56,219 bases of DNA from the NCBI RefSeq assembly GCF_900096975.1, contig NZ_FMYQ01000040.1, positions 1-56,219 on the forward strand, written 5' to 3'. Origin of the DNA: Paraburkholderia lycopersici (GTDB lineage Bacteria > Pseudomonadota > Gammaproteobacteria > Burkholderiales > Burkholderiaceae). Within the stretch, counting starts at the first letter, position 1. Each line of letters begins with the position of its first letter. The notes under the pieces were generated by a model. That model made no database searches and had not been told where the DNA came from. It was given only the letters and a program-made list of their open reading frames with translations. A program made the translations under genes and the position numbers. Below, piece by piece: positions 25,716 to 35,500 of this stretch.

Positions 25716-26615
25716 TCACGGGGCCGCGCCAGCCCCTTGCTGGCGGGCGAGCGATTCGATCAGCTGGATCAGCAGGCGGGCGGGTTCGCTCAGCGCGCCC
25801 GGGGCGCGATGCACGAGGCCGATGTCGCGGTGAAACGTATGCTGCCCGAGGTCGATCACGCGCACCCCGGCGGGCCAGCGCCGCCGCCACGCCGATGTCT
25901 GCGGCACGAGCGCCGCGCCTACGCCCTTCGCGACGAGCCCGACGATGGCTTCCAGTTCGTCGAGCTCGCTCGTTTCCCGCACGGCGCAATGCATGCGGCG
26001 CAAGAACCGGTCCACCTGGCGACCGCCGAACGACGCGCGATCGTAGCGGATGAAGGGCAAGCTCGCGAGCAACTGCGTCCAGTCGTCGCCTTTTACGCGG
26101 CGCGGCACGATCAGCCGGAATGGCTCGCGTGCGAGCGCGGTCCAGCGTAAATCGCTTTGCAGTGCGAAGGGAGGGCGAATGATCGCCGCCAGATCGAGTT
26201 CGCCCGCGTCCACGAGGTTGTGGAGCTCCATCGACACGCCGGGAACGACGCGTGTGCGGCAACCCGAACAACGTCGATGGAACCCGGCCAGCGCCTCAGG
26301 CAACAGCGAGCGCTGCACCGAGGCAATGGCGCCCAGCATGACATGCCCCGTTGCCGCAGGGCCGGCAGCGTTCGAACTCATGTTCTCGTACAGCCGGATG
26401 ACCTCTTGCGCCTGTGCGAGTACCTGCTGGCCCGCCGCGTTCAGGCGTGCCGCGCGCCCCTCGCGGTCGAATAGCGCGAAGCCCAGTTCCGCCTCGAGGC
26501 GCTGCATCTGCGCGCTTACGGCGGCCTGGGTCAGGCCGATCTTCTGACCAGCCGCGGCGAACGTGCCTTCGCGCGCCACTGCGACGAGGGTTCTGAGCTC
26601 GCGTATCACATTCAT
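25716..26615 (-). CDS. LysR-family regulator of the VOC gene
   Basis: 299 residues with an N-terminal winged HTH (residues 1-60, TFAAAGQKIGLTQAAVSAQM) and a LysR substrate-binding domain. I use the ATG at 26615; a TTG one codon earlier is also possible. It is divergent from the VOC gene, with an inverted repeat in the shared promoter, so it probably controls that gene and itself. Confidence 0.9.
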   Translation of the reverse strand: MNVIRELRTLVAVAREGTFAAAGQKIGLTQAAVSAQMQRLEAELGFALFDREGRAARLNAAGQQVLAQAQEVIRLYENMSSNAAGPAATGHVMLGAIASVQRSLLPEALAGFHRRCSGCRTRVVPGVSMELHNLVDAGELDLAAIIRPPFALQSDLRWTALAREPFRLIVPRRVKGDDWTQLLASLPFIRYDRASFGGRQVDRFLRRMHCAVRETSELDELEAIVGLVAKGVGAALVPQTSAWRRRWPAGVRVIDLGQHTFHRDIGLVHRAPGALSEPARLLIQLIESLARQQGAGAAP

Positions 26616-26619
26616 CAAA

Positions 26620-26643
26620 ATAATTTGTGGATTGGAAAATTAT
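26620..26643. promoter_or_regulatory. inverted repeat between LysR and VOC genes
   Basis: ATAATTT (26620-26626) and AAATTAT (26637-26643), perfect 7-base arms 10 bases apart, start 5 bases before the LysR ATG. The size and position fit a LysR operator that would also repress its own gene. Confidence 0.55.
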
Positions 26644-26716
26644 ATATTGATTTTGTTTTTGTTTGACCCTGCCTATCATTACGCCATTCCTGGTTATTGC
26701 CGAACTGGAGACACAC

Positions 26717-27142
26717 ATGGCGCTTTCGCCTTTTCATCTCGCGATACCCGTTTATGACCTGCAGGCGGCGCGCGACTTCTACGGTCGCGTGTTCGGTCTT
26801 GCGGAAGGGCGCTCCAGCGCGCAGTGGGTCGATTTCGATTTTTTCGGCCATCAGCTCGTGATTCACGAGCATCCGAAGACGGCCTCGCAGGAGAGCGCCC
26901 ACACGAACCCGGTGGACGGCCACGACGTCCCCGTGCCGCACTTCGGCGTCGTGCTGGGCTGGAGCGACTGGGAGGCGCTGGCCGGGCGCCTCAAGACCTT
27001 TGGCGTGGCGTTCGTGATCGAACCGTACGTGCGTTTCAAGGGCCAGGTGGGCGAGCAGGCCACGATGTTCTTCCTCGACCCGTGCGGCAACGCGCTCGAA
27101 TTCAAGGCGTTCAAGGATATCGGCCAGCTCTTCGCGAAGTGA
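26717..27142 (+). CDS. VOC-family protein (glyoxalase/dioxygenase type)
   Basis: 141 residues with the paired beta-alpha-beta-beta-beta units of the VOC superfamily: HLAIPVYDLQAARDFYGRVFG at the start and FFLDPCGNALEFKAF near the end, giving a His and a Glu as likely metal ligands. Start at 26717 has GGAG 7 bases upstream. The divergent LysR suggests it is induced by its substrate. Thiol-, glyoxal- or aromatic-type substrates cannot be told apart from sequence. Confidence 0.9.
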   Translation: MALSPFHLAIPVYDLQAARDFYGRVFGLAEGRSSAQWVDFDFFGHQLVIHEHPKTASQESAHTNPVDGHDVPVPHFGVVLGWSDWEALAGRLKTFGVAFVIEPYVRFKGQVGEQATMFFLDPCGNALEFKAFKDIGQLFAK

Positions 27143-27310
27143 GCGGGGGCCGCCCGCAAAGCGCCTGCCGTTGCGCCCATCGGCATAGGGCCGCCGTGAA
27201 CGCGTAAGCGCATAGTGGCGCGAGTTCCGGACCGCCGGTAGATTCCGGCAGCCGGTCAAAACAAATCAGGAAGCCTGATGAAATGCGCTCGCTGGCGCGG
27301 GGCACGACCG

Positions 27311-27634
27311 CTACGGCTGCCGCCAGTGAAAGCGATCGCCGCGCAGCGGAGTGCCTGGCGTGTCGAGCATGTCGTCCTCGCGCGATGGGGCCTCGAAATA
27401 CGAGGCGCCTTCCTTGCGCGGCCCCGTGTGCAGCGCGGCGCGCGAAATGCCCGACGCAACGGACGCAGGCGACGCCGGCCACATCAGCGAGGAAGGATGC
27501 CAATGTGGTGCGGGAGGCACAGCGCTCGCGGGGGCGGGGAGTGCGGCGTTGTCGTTGGCCGGGGCGACGCCAATGGCCCACGCGGCCGGCACCGCCGTCA
27601 GAACGATCAGCAGGGAGAACGTAGCGTGTTTCAT
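27311..27634 (-). CDS. small secreted hypothetical protein
   Basis: 107 residues with a clear signal peptide (MKHATFSLLIVLTAVPAAWA) and a Pro-rich mature part that contains several Trp and His (HWHPSSLMW). No cysteine, no recognised family. It is likely periplasmic. The ribosome site is weak (GTGAG). Confidence 0.6.
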   Translation of the reverse strand: MKHATFSLLIVLTAVPAAWAIGVAPANDNAALPAPASAVPPAPHWHPSSLMWPASPASVASGISRAALHTGPRKEGASYFEAPSREDDMLDTPGTPLRGDRFHWRQP

Positions 27635-27973
27635 GCGGACTCACCACGGGAACTGGACTAACGCGGGCTGTATTTTATGTCACGCATTGAGGTATTTCCA
27701 GGCGCCGGAATCGCTGCCGCGCAGACGTCATTTGCCGGCTGTGCGCATGTCCATGCTGAACGCTCTGCCTCGATATTTCTATAAATTGGAATAATGAGGC
27801 GAGAAATGGCAGGTCTGTAGCATGATCCTATCGGAATTGCGTCAGATCGGACGAAGTCGCCGTAATCCGCTAGGAAATGTCGTAAGGGTTTGTTAATATC
27901 GCCGGCCAGATAGAAATGAGAATGACTCTCATTAAATATTCTTGCACCGGCGAAACGACCTACCCAAAACGAC
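27635..27973. other. 339-bp control region before the TonB receptor
   Basis: AT-richer than its surroundings, with no gene. It carries the Fur-box-like palindrome listed separately and should hold the promoter of the receptor (plus strand) and of the small secreted protein (minus strand). Confidence 0.6.
27915..27933. promoter_or_regulatory. Fur-box-like palindrome
   Basis: AATGAGAATGACTCTCATT: perfect AATGAGA/TCTCATT arms around a 5-base centre, close to the 19-bp Fur consensus GATAATGATAATCATTATC. It ends 40 bases before the receptor start, so iron repression is likely. Confidence 0.8.
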
Positions 27974-30133
27974 ATGAACAATCGAGCACATGCGCGTGGC
28001 GCGCTGCCCCGTCCGTTGCATATCGCGGCCTGGCTCACTTTCGCGGTTGCTCACGCCGCCGCCGCCCAAACCGCGGCGCGGGACGCGGGCAACGGCACGG
28101 CGAGCGCGGAGCAGGCCCTCCCCGCCGTGAAGGTGAGCGCCGGCACGGCAGCCGATTCGCCGCTGCATCTGGGCGCGCCGGTGTCGAGCGGGGCGCTCGG
28201 CACGCGCTCGCAGCTCGATACGCCGTTCTCGACCACGGTCGTGACCGGCGACGATCTAGCCGACCGCCAGGTCTACAAGCTCGGCGGTGTCTTCGCCGGC
28301 GACGCCTCGGTCAGCGACAACAGCAACGCCTATAGCGCGTGGGCCACCTACATCACGATTCGCGGCCTGCCCGTGGACTGGCAGAACGGCTTTCGCATCG
28401 ACGGCAATCCGTTCATTTCGTACGGCATCACCATGCCCTATGAGCAACTGGAGCGCGTGGAACTGCTCAAGGGCCTGGGCGGCTTCATGTACGGCTTCGC
28501 GCAACCGGGCGGTCTCGTCAACTACGTCACGAAACGGCCGGACAAGGACCCGGTGACGAGCCTCGACGTGGGCTATCGCATGGACGGCGTGCTGAGCACG
28601 CACGTCGATCTCAGCCGCCGTTTCGGACCGGACGGCATGTTCGGCGCGCGACTGAACTACACGAAGGAAGCGGGCAAGACCTATAACGCCGGCGATATCA
28701 ACCGCAACTCGGTCTCGCTCGCGCTCGACGGCCAGCTCACGCGCGACCTGCAGGTCTGGTTCAACGCGCTCTATCAGACGATCCGCTCAAGCGGCCAGAT
28801 GCCCGCCATCTACACGGGCAGCTATACGGCGTCGAGCTTGCCCGCCGTGATCAGCGGCGGCACCAACCTGCTGGCCGGCATCGACCAGCATCTGAACACG
28901 AATCTGCAGCTCTATACGGCGGGCGTGCGTTACCAGATCGCGCCTGGCTGGTCGTTCACGACTTCGGGGAGCTACAGCAAGTCGGCGCGCGACCGCAACG
29001 AGAGCACGCTCACGCTGCTCAATCAGGCGGGCGACTATACCGATGCGCGCTGGAACGGCGACGAAGGTCATCAGGACATCTACTGGCAGGGCATGTTCGA
29101 GGGCAAGGTGAAGACCGGGCCCTTCACGCATGAACTCGTGATTGGCGGCGCGTATCAGCATCAGACCAACAACTACGCGTCGAACCCGATTTATAACGTG
29201 CTTGGCAACGGCAATCTGTACCAGCCCAACCCGTGGCGCTTCTATTCGGGCAGCGGGCTCGAAACCTATCGCGCGAGCGATATCACGCAGGCCTCGGCTT
29301 TCGTGAGCGACACCGTCGCGATCACGAGCCGCTGGTCGGTGCTCGCCGGCGTGCGTTACACGAACTATAGTCAGAACAACTACGCAACCACGGGCGAGAA
29401 AACGTCCGCGTACAGCCAGAACGGCGTGCTCACGCCGACCTTCGCGCTCATGTACAAGCTCGAGCCGGACACGACGCTGTATGCGAGCTACGTCGAGGCG
29501 CTGGAGCAGGGTGCGATCGTGGACAGCATCTATGCGAACGGCGGCGCAATGCTGCGTCCGCTGCGCTCGCGCCAGTACGAGCTTGGCATCAAGAGCGAGC
29601 ACGAGCGCTGGAGCGCGACCGCGGCGCTGTTCCGCATCGAACGCGGGGCGGCCTATGCGAACAGCGACAACGTCTACGTGCAGGACGGCAATTCGATCTA
29701 CGAAGGAATCGAGGCGGGCGGCAGCGTGCGCCTTGGCCGAAGCTGGCAGGTGGCGGGCAATGTCATGCTGCTCGATACGTGGTACGCGAAGGGGCAGTCC
29801 TTCAACGGCAATCGCGTGGCCGGTGCGCCGAAGTTCGTCGCGGCAGGCCGCGTGAGCTACGACGTGCCGTACGTGCAGGGCCTGCAGCTCGCCGCCGATG
29901 CGAAGTTCACAGGTAACACGCAGGTGCGTCCGGCAAACGATCTGCAGACGGGCGGCTATCTGCTCGTGAACGTGGGCGCGAACTACCTCACCCGCATTGG
30001 CGGCCACGACGTAACGCTGCGCGCGGCGATCGACAACGTCACGAATCGCCGCTACTGGATGTTCCAGTACGCCGATTACATCGCGCCGGGCGATCCGCGC
30101 ACGGTCAGCCTCAACGCGAAGATCGACTTCTGA
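27974..30133 (+). CDS. TonB-dependent siderophore receptor
   Basis: 719 residues, an outer-membrane receptor. A signal peptide (to about AAAAQ, residue 32) is followed by a plug domain (about 75-190; ITIRGLPVDWQNGFRIDG, ending in PGGLVNYVTKRP) and a 22-strand barrel that ends in Phe (SLNAKIDF), as outer-membrane barrels do. The Fur box upstream and the family point to a ferric siderophore or xenosiderophore. No siderophore genes are nearby, so it probably imports a compound made by others. Confidence 0.93.
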   Translation: MNNRAHARGALPRPLHIAAWLTFAVAHAAAAQTAARDAGNGTASAEQALPAVKVSAGTAADSPLHLGAPVSSGALGTRSQLDTPFSTTVVTGDDLADRQVYKLGGVFAGDASVSDNSNAYSAWATYITIRGLPVDWQNGFRIDGNPFISYGITMPYEQLERVELLKGLGGFMYGFAQPGGLVNYVTKRPDKDPVTSLDVGYRMDGVLSTHVDLSRRFGPDGMFGARLNYTKEAGKTYNAGDINRNSVSLALDGQLTRDLQVWFNALYQTIRSSGQMPAIYTGSYTASSLPAVISGGTNLLAGIDQHLNTNLQLYTAGVRYQIAPGWSFTTSGSYSKSARDRNESTLTLLNQAGDYTDARWNGDEGHQDIYWQGMFEGKVKTGPFTHELVIGGAYQHQTNNYASNPIYNVLGNGNLYQPNPWRFYSGSGLETYRASDITQASAFVSDTVAITSRWSVLAGVRYTNYSQNNYATTGEKTSAYSQNGVLTPTFALMYKLEPDTTLYASYVEALEQGAIVDSIYANGGAMLRPLRSRQYELGIKSEHERWSATAALFRIERGAAYANSDNVYVQDGNSIYEGIEAGGSVRLGRSWQVAGNVMLLDTWYAKGQSFNGNRVAGAPKFVAAGRVSYDVPYVQGLQLAADAKFTGNTQVRPANDLQTGGYLLVNVGANYLTRIGGHDVTLRAAIDNVTNRRYWMFQYADYIAPGDPRTVSLNAKIDF

Positions 30134-30186
30134 GCGGTTTTGGGCGCGTTCGGTCGGCGGAGTGCCGCCCGCGCGCGCCGTTTGGT

Positions 30187-30852
30187 CTACGAAATCGGCT
30201 GCGAACCCGGAGCCGGGTTGCCGAGGTCGTCGGTCGGCAGATATTGCTGGTCGAACGCCGCAACGTACAGCGCCCATTCGGGCTCGCCGAGATCCACGAG
30301 TAGCGCGCCGTCCTGCCAGATGTCGTTGTGGTCGTTCACGTCGTTGCCCGCGCGATGGATGAACTCGCCCTTGGAGCCCTGATTCATGTGGACGTCGTGC
30401 ATGCCGTCGCCTTCGCTGTAAAAGCGGCCGAAAACGTACACGTCGAGCGACGACTGTTGCGCGCGCAACAGAAGGCGCTGCAGCGAGGCAACGGGCTCCA
30501 CCTGGTCCGAGCCGTCCATCACGTTGCTGTTGCGCCATGTGCCGGTATTGGCGAGGAAGTCGCTGCGCTGGAAGTCGATCGCGGGCAGCGCGTCCGTGCC
30601 CGTGAGGCCGGTCGATCCGGCTTGCGCGCTCTGTAGCGAGGCGAGCACGTTGTGGCGGAAGTCGAACGCGAGCTTGTACTTGAGCAGGTCGTCGGCGTCG
30701 GTGGTGCCCACGTTGACGGCGATATCCCATTGCGCGCCGTTCACCGTGACGCCGAAGTGCAGATGATATTGAACTTCGTGAGGCCGCCTCGTCGACTTCA
30801 GCCGCGGTGCAGAAACGATCTTCGCTTTGACGAAGCCGTAAGGAAGGGCCAT
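30187..30852 (-). CDS. DUF2278 family protein (YukJ-like)
   Basis: 221 residues beginning PYGFVKAKIV and including HYHLHFGV-like and HMNQGSKGEF and NDHNDIWQDGAL stretches typical of DUF2278. The function is unknown. AAGGAG lies 7 bases before the ATG at 30852. It converges with the TonB receptor gene, 53 bases apart. Confidence 0.85.
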   Translation of the reverse strand: MALPYGFVKAKIVSAPRLKSTRRPHEVQYHLHFGVTVNGAQWDIAVNVGTTDADDLLKYKLAFDFRHNVLASLQSAQAGSTGLTGTDALPAIDFQRSDFLANTGTWRNSNVMDGSDQVEPVASLQRLLLRAQQSSLDVYVFGRFYSEGDGMHDVHMNQGSKGEFIHRAGNDVNDHNDIWQDGALLVDLGEPEWALYVAAFDQQYLPTDDLGNPAPGSQPIS

Positions 30853-30991
30853 CGCTCGCTCCTTGCCGGTCGGGTGGATTGCGTCATTGTGCAACGCGAA
30901 CGTGAATTTGCGCTTACAGAGTGCGCGCACGGCGCGGCGACGAAAGCTGTCGGCGCGCTTTCACACCGCCGCCGACAGCCGCGCGCTGCGC

Positions 30992-31345
30992 TTACCCCAG
31001 CGCCACTACTGCGATTTCCACGAGCAGTTGCGGCGAAGCCAGTTGCGCCTGCACTGTCGCGCGCGCGGGTGCGCAACCCTCGGGCACCCATGCGTCCCAC
31101 ACTTCGTTCATGCCCGCGAAGTCTCGCGCGATGTCGGCGAGCCACACCTGCGCGGAGACGAGCCGTGTCTTGTCGATGCCGGCCCTGGCGAGAAAACCGT
31201 CGATCTTCGCGAGCACGGCGGCGGTCTGGATCTTCACGTCGGGCGACTGATCGACCGAGGTCTGGCCGCCCACGAACACGAGCCCTGCGGCCTTCACGAC
31301 GCGGCTCATGCGCTGACTGGTTTCCATGCGAACGATATCGTTCAT
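30992..31345 (-). CDS. RidA-family enamine/imine deaminase
   Basis: 117 residues. RidA proteins hydrolyse reactive enamines or imines made by flavin or PLP enzymes. The conserved Arg (R95 in ARATVQAQL) and the late Glu (E110) are present. It is the last gene of the transporter/oxidase operon, where it would clear imine products of the FAD oxidases. Confidence 0.92.
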   Translation of the reverse strand: MNDIVRMETSQRMSRVVKAAGLVFVGGQTSVDQSPDVKIQTAAVLAKIDGFLARAGIDKTRLVSAQVWLADIARDFAGMNEVWDAWVPEGCAPARATVQAQLASPQLLVEIAVVALG

Positions 31346-31384
31346 GTGTCTGCAAGCTCCTTTCGGGGTTGGGAGAATCGTGGA

Positions 31385-32566
31385 TCAATGCGCGGCCGCG
31401 CCTGCCAGGGGCGCGCGAGCCGATGCGCGCTCGAAGCGGTCGATCGCAAATGCATCGAGCGACAGGGAGGGCGCGCCGTCGAGCACCAGCTCGGAAACGA
31501 GCCGTCCGCACGCAGGCCCGAGCTGAAAGCCGCTCCCGCAATAGCCGAACGAATAGTAGAGGTTCGCGGCGCGGCGGCTCGCGCAAATGATGGGCAGCGA
31601 GTCGGCCGTGAACGCTTCGACGCCGGCCCACGCGCGGTTCACGCCCAGATGGCGCAAATGCGGAAACAGATCGACGACGGTCCGCGCGCTCTTCACGAGC
31701 CGCATGAAATCCACTTCGCCGTGCCGTCCCGGCAAATCCGCGATGCCGATCAGTTTGCCGCCGATCACCACGGTGCCGTTGTCGAACTGCTTGAACGAAA
31801 GTGGCCGGCCCGTGGCGCCGAGCGTCGCGCGGCAGAAGGGCGCCACGCGATGCGTGACCATGAGCATGAGCCCTTCCGGATGCACGGGCACGGGCTCGCC
31901 TGCCTGGCGCGCCAGTTCGCCCGACCACGCGCCGGCCGTCACGAGCAGCTTGCGGGCCGCGAATGCGCCGCGTGGCGTTTGCGCGATCCAGCGCTCGCCG
32001 CGCGCCTCGATGTGCGTCGCCGCGGCGTCCTCGTAAAAGCGCGCGCCGTGCTTCTGCGCGGCGAGGCGAAATGCCGTGGTCGTGCGAAACGGCAACGCAT
32101 AGCCGTCGCGCTCGACCCAGATGCCGCCGGTTACGTGCCGTGCGAGCGCGGGTTCGAGTTCGAGCACCGTCTCGCGGTCGATCAGCTTTTCGTGGGTGTA
32201 GCCGTGGGATTCGAGCAGTGCGACGCGCGCGCGGCATTCTTCCAGTTCGGCCTCGGTTTCCGTAATCTTCAGTTGTCCGGATGGAACGAAGCCGCCGTCG
32301 TCGCCGATCGTTTCGGGCAGCGCGTGCCAGATTTCACGCGACATCAGCGCAAGCGGAATTTCGGGCAGCGGCCGACCGAGCGTGCGCACGCCGCCCGCGT
32401 TGACACCCGACGAATGGCGTCCCACGTAGTCGGCTTCGAGCACGATCACGCTCGCACCGCGCCGCGCCATGTGAAAGGCGCTGCTCGACCCATGCAGGCC
32501 GCCGCCGATCACGAGCACGTCCGCCTCCTGCGCGGCGCCCGCATGGGGATTTCGGGCGTCATTCAC
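31385..32566 (-). CDS. FAD-dependent amino-acid-type oxidase (DadA/SoxB-like)
   Basis: 393 residues with an N-terminal FAD-binding Rossmann motif (VLVIGGGLHGSSSAFHMARRG), VHPEGLMLMVTHR in mid-protein and YSFGYCGSGFQLGPACG at the end. I take GTG 32566 as start because it overlaps the stop of the upstream gene (GTGAATGA), and the longer frame runs inside that gene. It is the second DadA-like oxidase of this operon. Confidence 0.88.
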   Translation of the reverse strand: MNDARNPHAGAAQEADVLVIGGGLHGSSSAFHMARRGASVIVLEADYVGRHSSGVNAGGVRTLGRPLPEIPLALMSREIWHALPETIGDDGGFVPSGQLKITETEAELEECRARVALLESHGYTHEKLIDRETVLELEPALARHVTGGIWVERDGYALPFRTTTAFRLAAQKHGARFYEDAAATHIEARGERWIAQTPRGAFAARKLLVTAGAWSGELARQAGEPVPVHPEGLMLMVTHRVAPFCRATLGATGRPLSFKQFDNGTVVIGGKLIGIADLPGRHGEVDFMRLVKSARTVVDLFPHLRHLGVNRAWAGVEAFTADSLPIICASRRAANLYYSFGYCGSGFQLGPACGRLVSELVLDGAPSLSLDAFAIDRFERASARAPLAGAAAH

Positions 32567-33989
32567 CGGCGAGTTCTCCGAGAGTGAGCGGCTTGATGGG
32601 CGGCCGGATGCGGTAGTAGCCGACGACACCCGGCGCGACATTGCGCGCATCGGCGATGACTTCGGTAACCGTGAGCCCGCACAGGCGGCCCTGGCATGGG
32701 CCCATGCCGCAGCGGCCGAACGATTTCGCCTGGTTCGGGCCGAGGCAGCCAAGCCCGACGAATCCGCGCAGTTCACCTGCGGTCACCTCCTCGCAGCGGC
32801 AGACAATGGTGCTGTCGGCGGGGATGCGGTTCGCGTCGCGCGGGCGGTAGAGGCTGTCGAGGAACGGCCGGATGCGCATCACGCGTTCGAGTTCGGCGCG
32901 GTGGGGCGCGGCTTCGCTGTCGCGCGTGGATCGATCGATGGCGCCCAGTTGCACCGCCACGGCCAGCGCGGCGAGCGCGCCCTGTTCGGCAGCGGCCTGT
33001 GCGCCGCCGATGCCCGCGCCGTCGCCCGCCACGAAGATGCCGGGCACGTCGAGTTCGCCCCAGGCGTCGGTTTGCGGCCTGAAGCATAACTGCCCGTTGT
33101 CCCATCGGTGCGTGGCGCGTAGCGCCTGCGTGAACTGCGTGTTGGGGACCACGCCCTGGTGCAGCAGGATCACGTCCGCTTCGATCCGTTGTGCGCGGCC
33201 CTGCGACGTGAACGTGAGCGCGGTGGCGCGCTGCACGCCGTCGCTGCCGAGGCGCCCTTCCACGGCGAGGTCGTCGGCGGCTTCGAAAACGGGCACCCTG
33301 GCTTCGCGCAGCGTGCGGATCAGATTCAGGCCCTTGCTGAGGAGCGGCCACGCGCGCAGCGCCGAAAGCAGATGGCGTTTCGCGCGCCAGCGATCTTCGT
33401 GGCGCGTGGTATCGACGAGCGCACGAACCGGCACGCCCGCGCGCACATACTGCCAGCCGAGCAGATAGAGCAGCGGCCCGCAGCCCACGAGCACCGGCGC
33501 AGAGGCGGGCACTTCGCCCGCGCTTTTCAGCAGGATCTGCGCGGCGCCCGCCGTGAGCACGCCAGGCAGTGTCCAGCCCGGAATCGGAAACGGCCGCTCC
33601 AGTGCACCGCTCGCGAGGATGACGCGCCTCGCCTGGAAGCTGCCTACCTTGCCGTCCTTGAGATACTGGACCGCATGCTCGCGCGTGACCTGCCATACGG
33701 AGGCCCGCGCGACGTGGCGCGCGCCGCTGCGGGCGAACGCTTCGGCAATGGCTTCGCCCGCCGCGTAGTCGGGCCCGAGTATTTCCTTGCGCCGCGCGTC
33801 GGCGCGGCCTATCGCACGGTATATCTGGCCGCCGACGGCGTCCTGCTCATCGATCAGGACGACTGAGAGTCCCGCGCGCGCCAGACGCGTCGCCGCGCTC
33901 ATGCCGGCTGGGCCGGCGCCTACGACGGCGACATCGACGGCTTGCGCATCGAAATCGGCGATTTGTTCGTCTTTGTGTTCAGCGGGCAT
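32559..33989 (-). CDS. FAD/NAD(P) oxidoreductase with [2Fe-2S] (HcnB/OoxA-like)
   Basis: 476 residues. An FAD-binding GAGPAGMSAATRLAR and a second nucleotide site, with VAGDGAGIGGAQAA near residue 340. The C-terminal part carries a BFD-like [2Fe-2S] pattern (CRCEEV, then CGMGPCQGRLC). This is the middle subunit type of hydrogen-cyanide synthase, opine oxidase and D-hydroxyproline dehydrogenase complexes. Its neighbours encode the other two subunit types. Confidence 0.92.
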   Translation of the reverse strand: MPAEHKDEQIADFDAQAVDVAVVGAGPAGMSAATRLARAGLSVVLIDEQDAVGGQIYRAIGRADARRKEILGPDYAAGEAIAEAFARSGARHVARASVWQVTREHAVQYLKDGKVGSFQARRVILASGALERPFPIPGWTLPGVLTAGAAQILLKSAGEVPASAPVLVGCGPLLYLLGWQYVRAGVPVRALVDTTRHEDRWRAKRHLLSALRAWPLLSKGLNLIRTLREARVPVFEAADDLAVEGRLGSDGVQRATALTFTSQGRAQRIEADVILLHQGVVPNTQFTQALRATHRWDNGQLCFRPQTDAWGELDVPGIFVAGDGAGIGGAQAAAEQGALAALAVAVQLGAIDRSTRDSEAAPHRAELERVMRIRPFLDSLYRPRDANRIPADSTIVCRCEEVTAGELRGFVGLGCLGPNQAKSFGRCGMGPCQGRLCGLTVTEVIADARNVAPGVVGYYRIRPPIKPLTLGELAGE

Positions 33990-34350
33990 GAGCGTTCTCC
34001 AGCGTGTCGAGGTCGGCCCCGGGTTCGGGCGGCAGGTCGCGCGCGCCTTCCTGCGAGCGGATATGCATGCCCGCGCGCACGGGCACCATGCAGCTCTGGC
34101 GGCTCGGCACGCCGTCTATCTCGACGAGGCATTCGAAGCATGCGCCCATCATGCAGAACGGCGCGCGCGCGGCACCCGAAACGGGCGTCGAGCGAAAGCG
34201 CGAGACGCCAGCGGCGAGCAATGCGGCCGCGACCGAGCGATCGCCAGGCACGGCGAGCGGCTGGCCGTTGAACCAGATGTCCACGCGCGTTGGCGTGTCG
34301 GAGAGCGTCTTGAACAACGGTGCCTGGGCTTGGGTAGTTTGGGCTGTCAT
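33979..34350 (-). CDS. [2Fe-2S]-binding small subunit (HcnA-like)
   Basis: 123 residues with a plant-type ferredoxin cluster site: C66, C71, C74 and C87 (CMMGACFEC and QSC). It overlaps the next gene by 11 bases. In HcnA/opine-oxidase complexes this subunit passes electrons from the flavoproteins. Confidence 0.92.
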   Translation of the reverse strand: MTAQTTQAQAPLFKTLSDTPTRVDIWFNGQPLAVPGDRSVAAALLAAGVSRFRSTPVSGAARAPFCMMGACFECLVEIDGVPSRQSCMVPVRAGMHIRSQEGARDLPPEPGADLDTLENAHAR

Positions 34351-34357
34351 GGCAGGT

Positions 34358-35500
34358 TCAATGAGCGAGGATCGGTACGGCGGTTGCGTCGGCGGCGAAG
34401 CGGCGCGCGGAAAAGGCGGGCAGTTCGGCGGGCATCGGCGCGCCGGCAATCCATGGCGCGATGCGCAGCGCGTGGGCCGCCGCGAGCGTCACGCCGCTGT
34501 GGCAGGTCACGACGAACGCACCCGGATGCGCCTGCGACTGATCGTAGATCGGAAAGCCGTCGGGGCTATACACGCGCAGCGCCGCCCACATGCGCACGAG
34601 CCGCACGTGCGCGAGCATCGGAAACGCGCGCACGCCGCGCGCCGCGATCTGGCGCAGGATGGGCGTGGTGGTGAAGTCGTCGAAGCCGGCTTCTTCCATC
34701 GAGTCGCCGAACTGCACCGTGCCTTCGTCGGTCTGGCGCACGTTGATGGTCGGGTAGCGCAGAAACGGCTCGACGCGCTCGCTCACGAGCACCTGGCCGC
34801 GATTGGGCGCAACAGGCGCATCGAGGCCCACGTGCGGCGCGAGCGCGCGATTGCCGAGGCCCGCTGCGAGCACGACGCGCGCCGCGTGGTACGCGCCGCG
34901 GCGGCCTTGCACGCTGAATCCGCCATGCCCCGCAACGATACGCTCGGCACGCTCGCCCGAGACGAGCCGCACGCCGCGCCGCTGCATGGCGCCATGCAGT
35001 GCGCGCAGCAGCTTGAGCGGATTGACGTGGCCGTCCATCGGCGTATAGCTCGCGCCGGCCACGGCCGGCCCGATGCCGGGCAGCCTTTCGCGCAGCTCGC
35101 GATGATTTAGCAGTTCGAACGGATAATCGCCGATCTCGGCTTGCAGCGTCGAGAGCCGTTTATGGCGATCGGCCATTTCCTCGTCGGAGAAGCAGATGTG
35201 AAAGCCGCCGGGCTGGCGCAGCGCGACATCGACGCGAGCTTCGTCGGCGAGGCTTTGTGCGAGCAGCGGCCAGCGCTGCGCGGAACTGCGCGACCAGCGC
35301 GCGTATGGCGAGAGGCCATAGCCCTTGCCCTGGATCCAGACGAGGCCGAAGTTGCCGCGCGAGGCGCGCAAGCCGCCGTCGTCCTCGTCGAGCACGGTCA
35401 CGCGCGCGCCTTCGCGGGCGAGGCCGTAAGCCACGGCGGCGCCGACGAGGCCGCCGCCGATCACGAGCACGTCGGGACTTGCGCAGGAGTTCTGTGTCAT
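34358..35500 (-). CDS. FAD-dependent oxidoreductase (HcnC/DadA-like)
   Basis: 380 residues with N-terminal FAD motif VLVIGGGLVGAAVAYGLAREG, MDGHVNPLKLLRAL and a C-terminal THCHSG-like TCHSGVTLAAAHAL. It is the third subunit type of HcnABC/opine oxidase complexes. The ATG at 35500 overlaps the permease stop by 4 bases (ATGA). The longer upstream frame is inside that permease. Confidence 0.9.
   Translation of the reverse strand: MTQNSCASPDVLVIGGGLVGAAVAYGLAREGARVTVLDEDDGGLRASRGNFGLVWIQGKGYGLSPYARWSRSSAQRWPLLAQSLADEARVDVALRQPGGFHICFSDEEMADRHKRLSTLQAEIGDYPFELLNHRELRERLPGIGPAVAGASYTPMDGHVNPLKLLRALHGAMQRRGVRLVSGERAERIVAGHGGFSVQGRRGAYHAARVVLAAGLGNRALAPHVGLDAPVAPNRGQVLVSERVEPFLRYPTINVRQTDEGTVQFGDSMEEAGFDDFTTTPILRQIAARGVRAFPMLAHVRLVRMWAALRVYSPDGFPIYDQSQAHPGAFVVTCHSGVTLAAAHALRIAPWIAGAPMPAELPAFSARRFAADATAVPILAH

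Noticed and set aside
28787..30730. 647-codon minus-strand frame across the TonB receptor and DUF2278 genes
   Set aside because: It overlaps two clear genes and shows Arg/His-rich shadow composition with no family motif.
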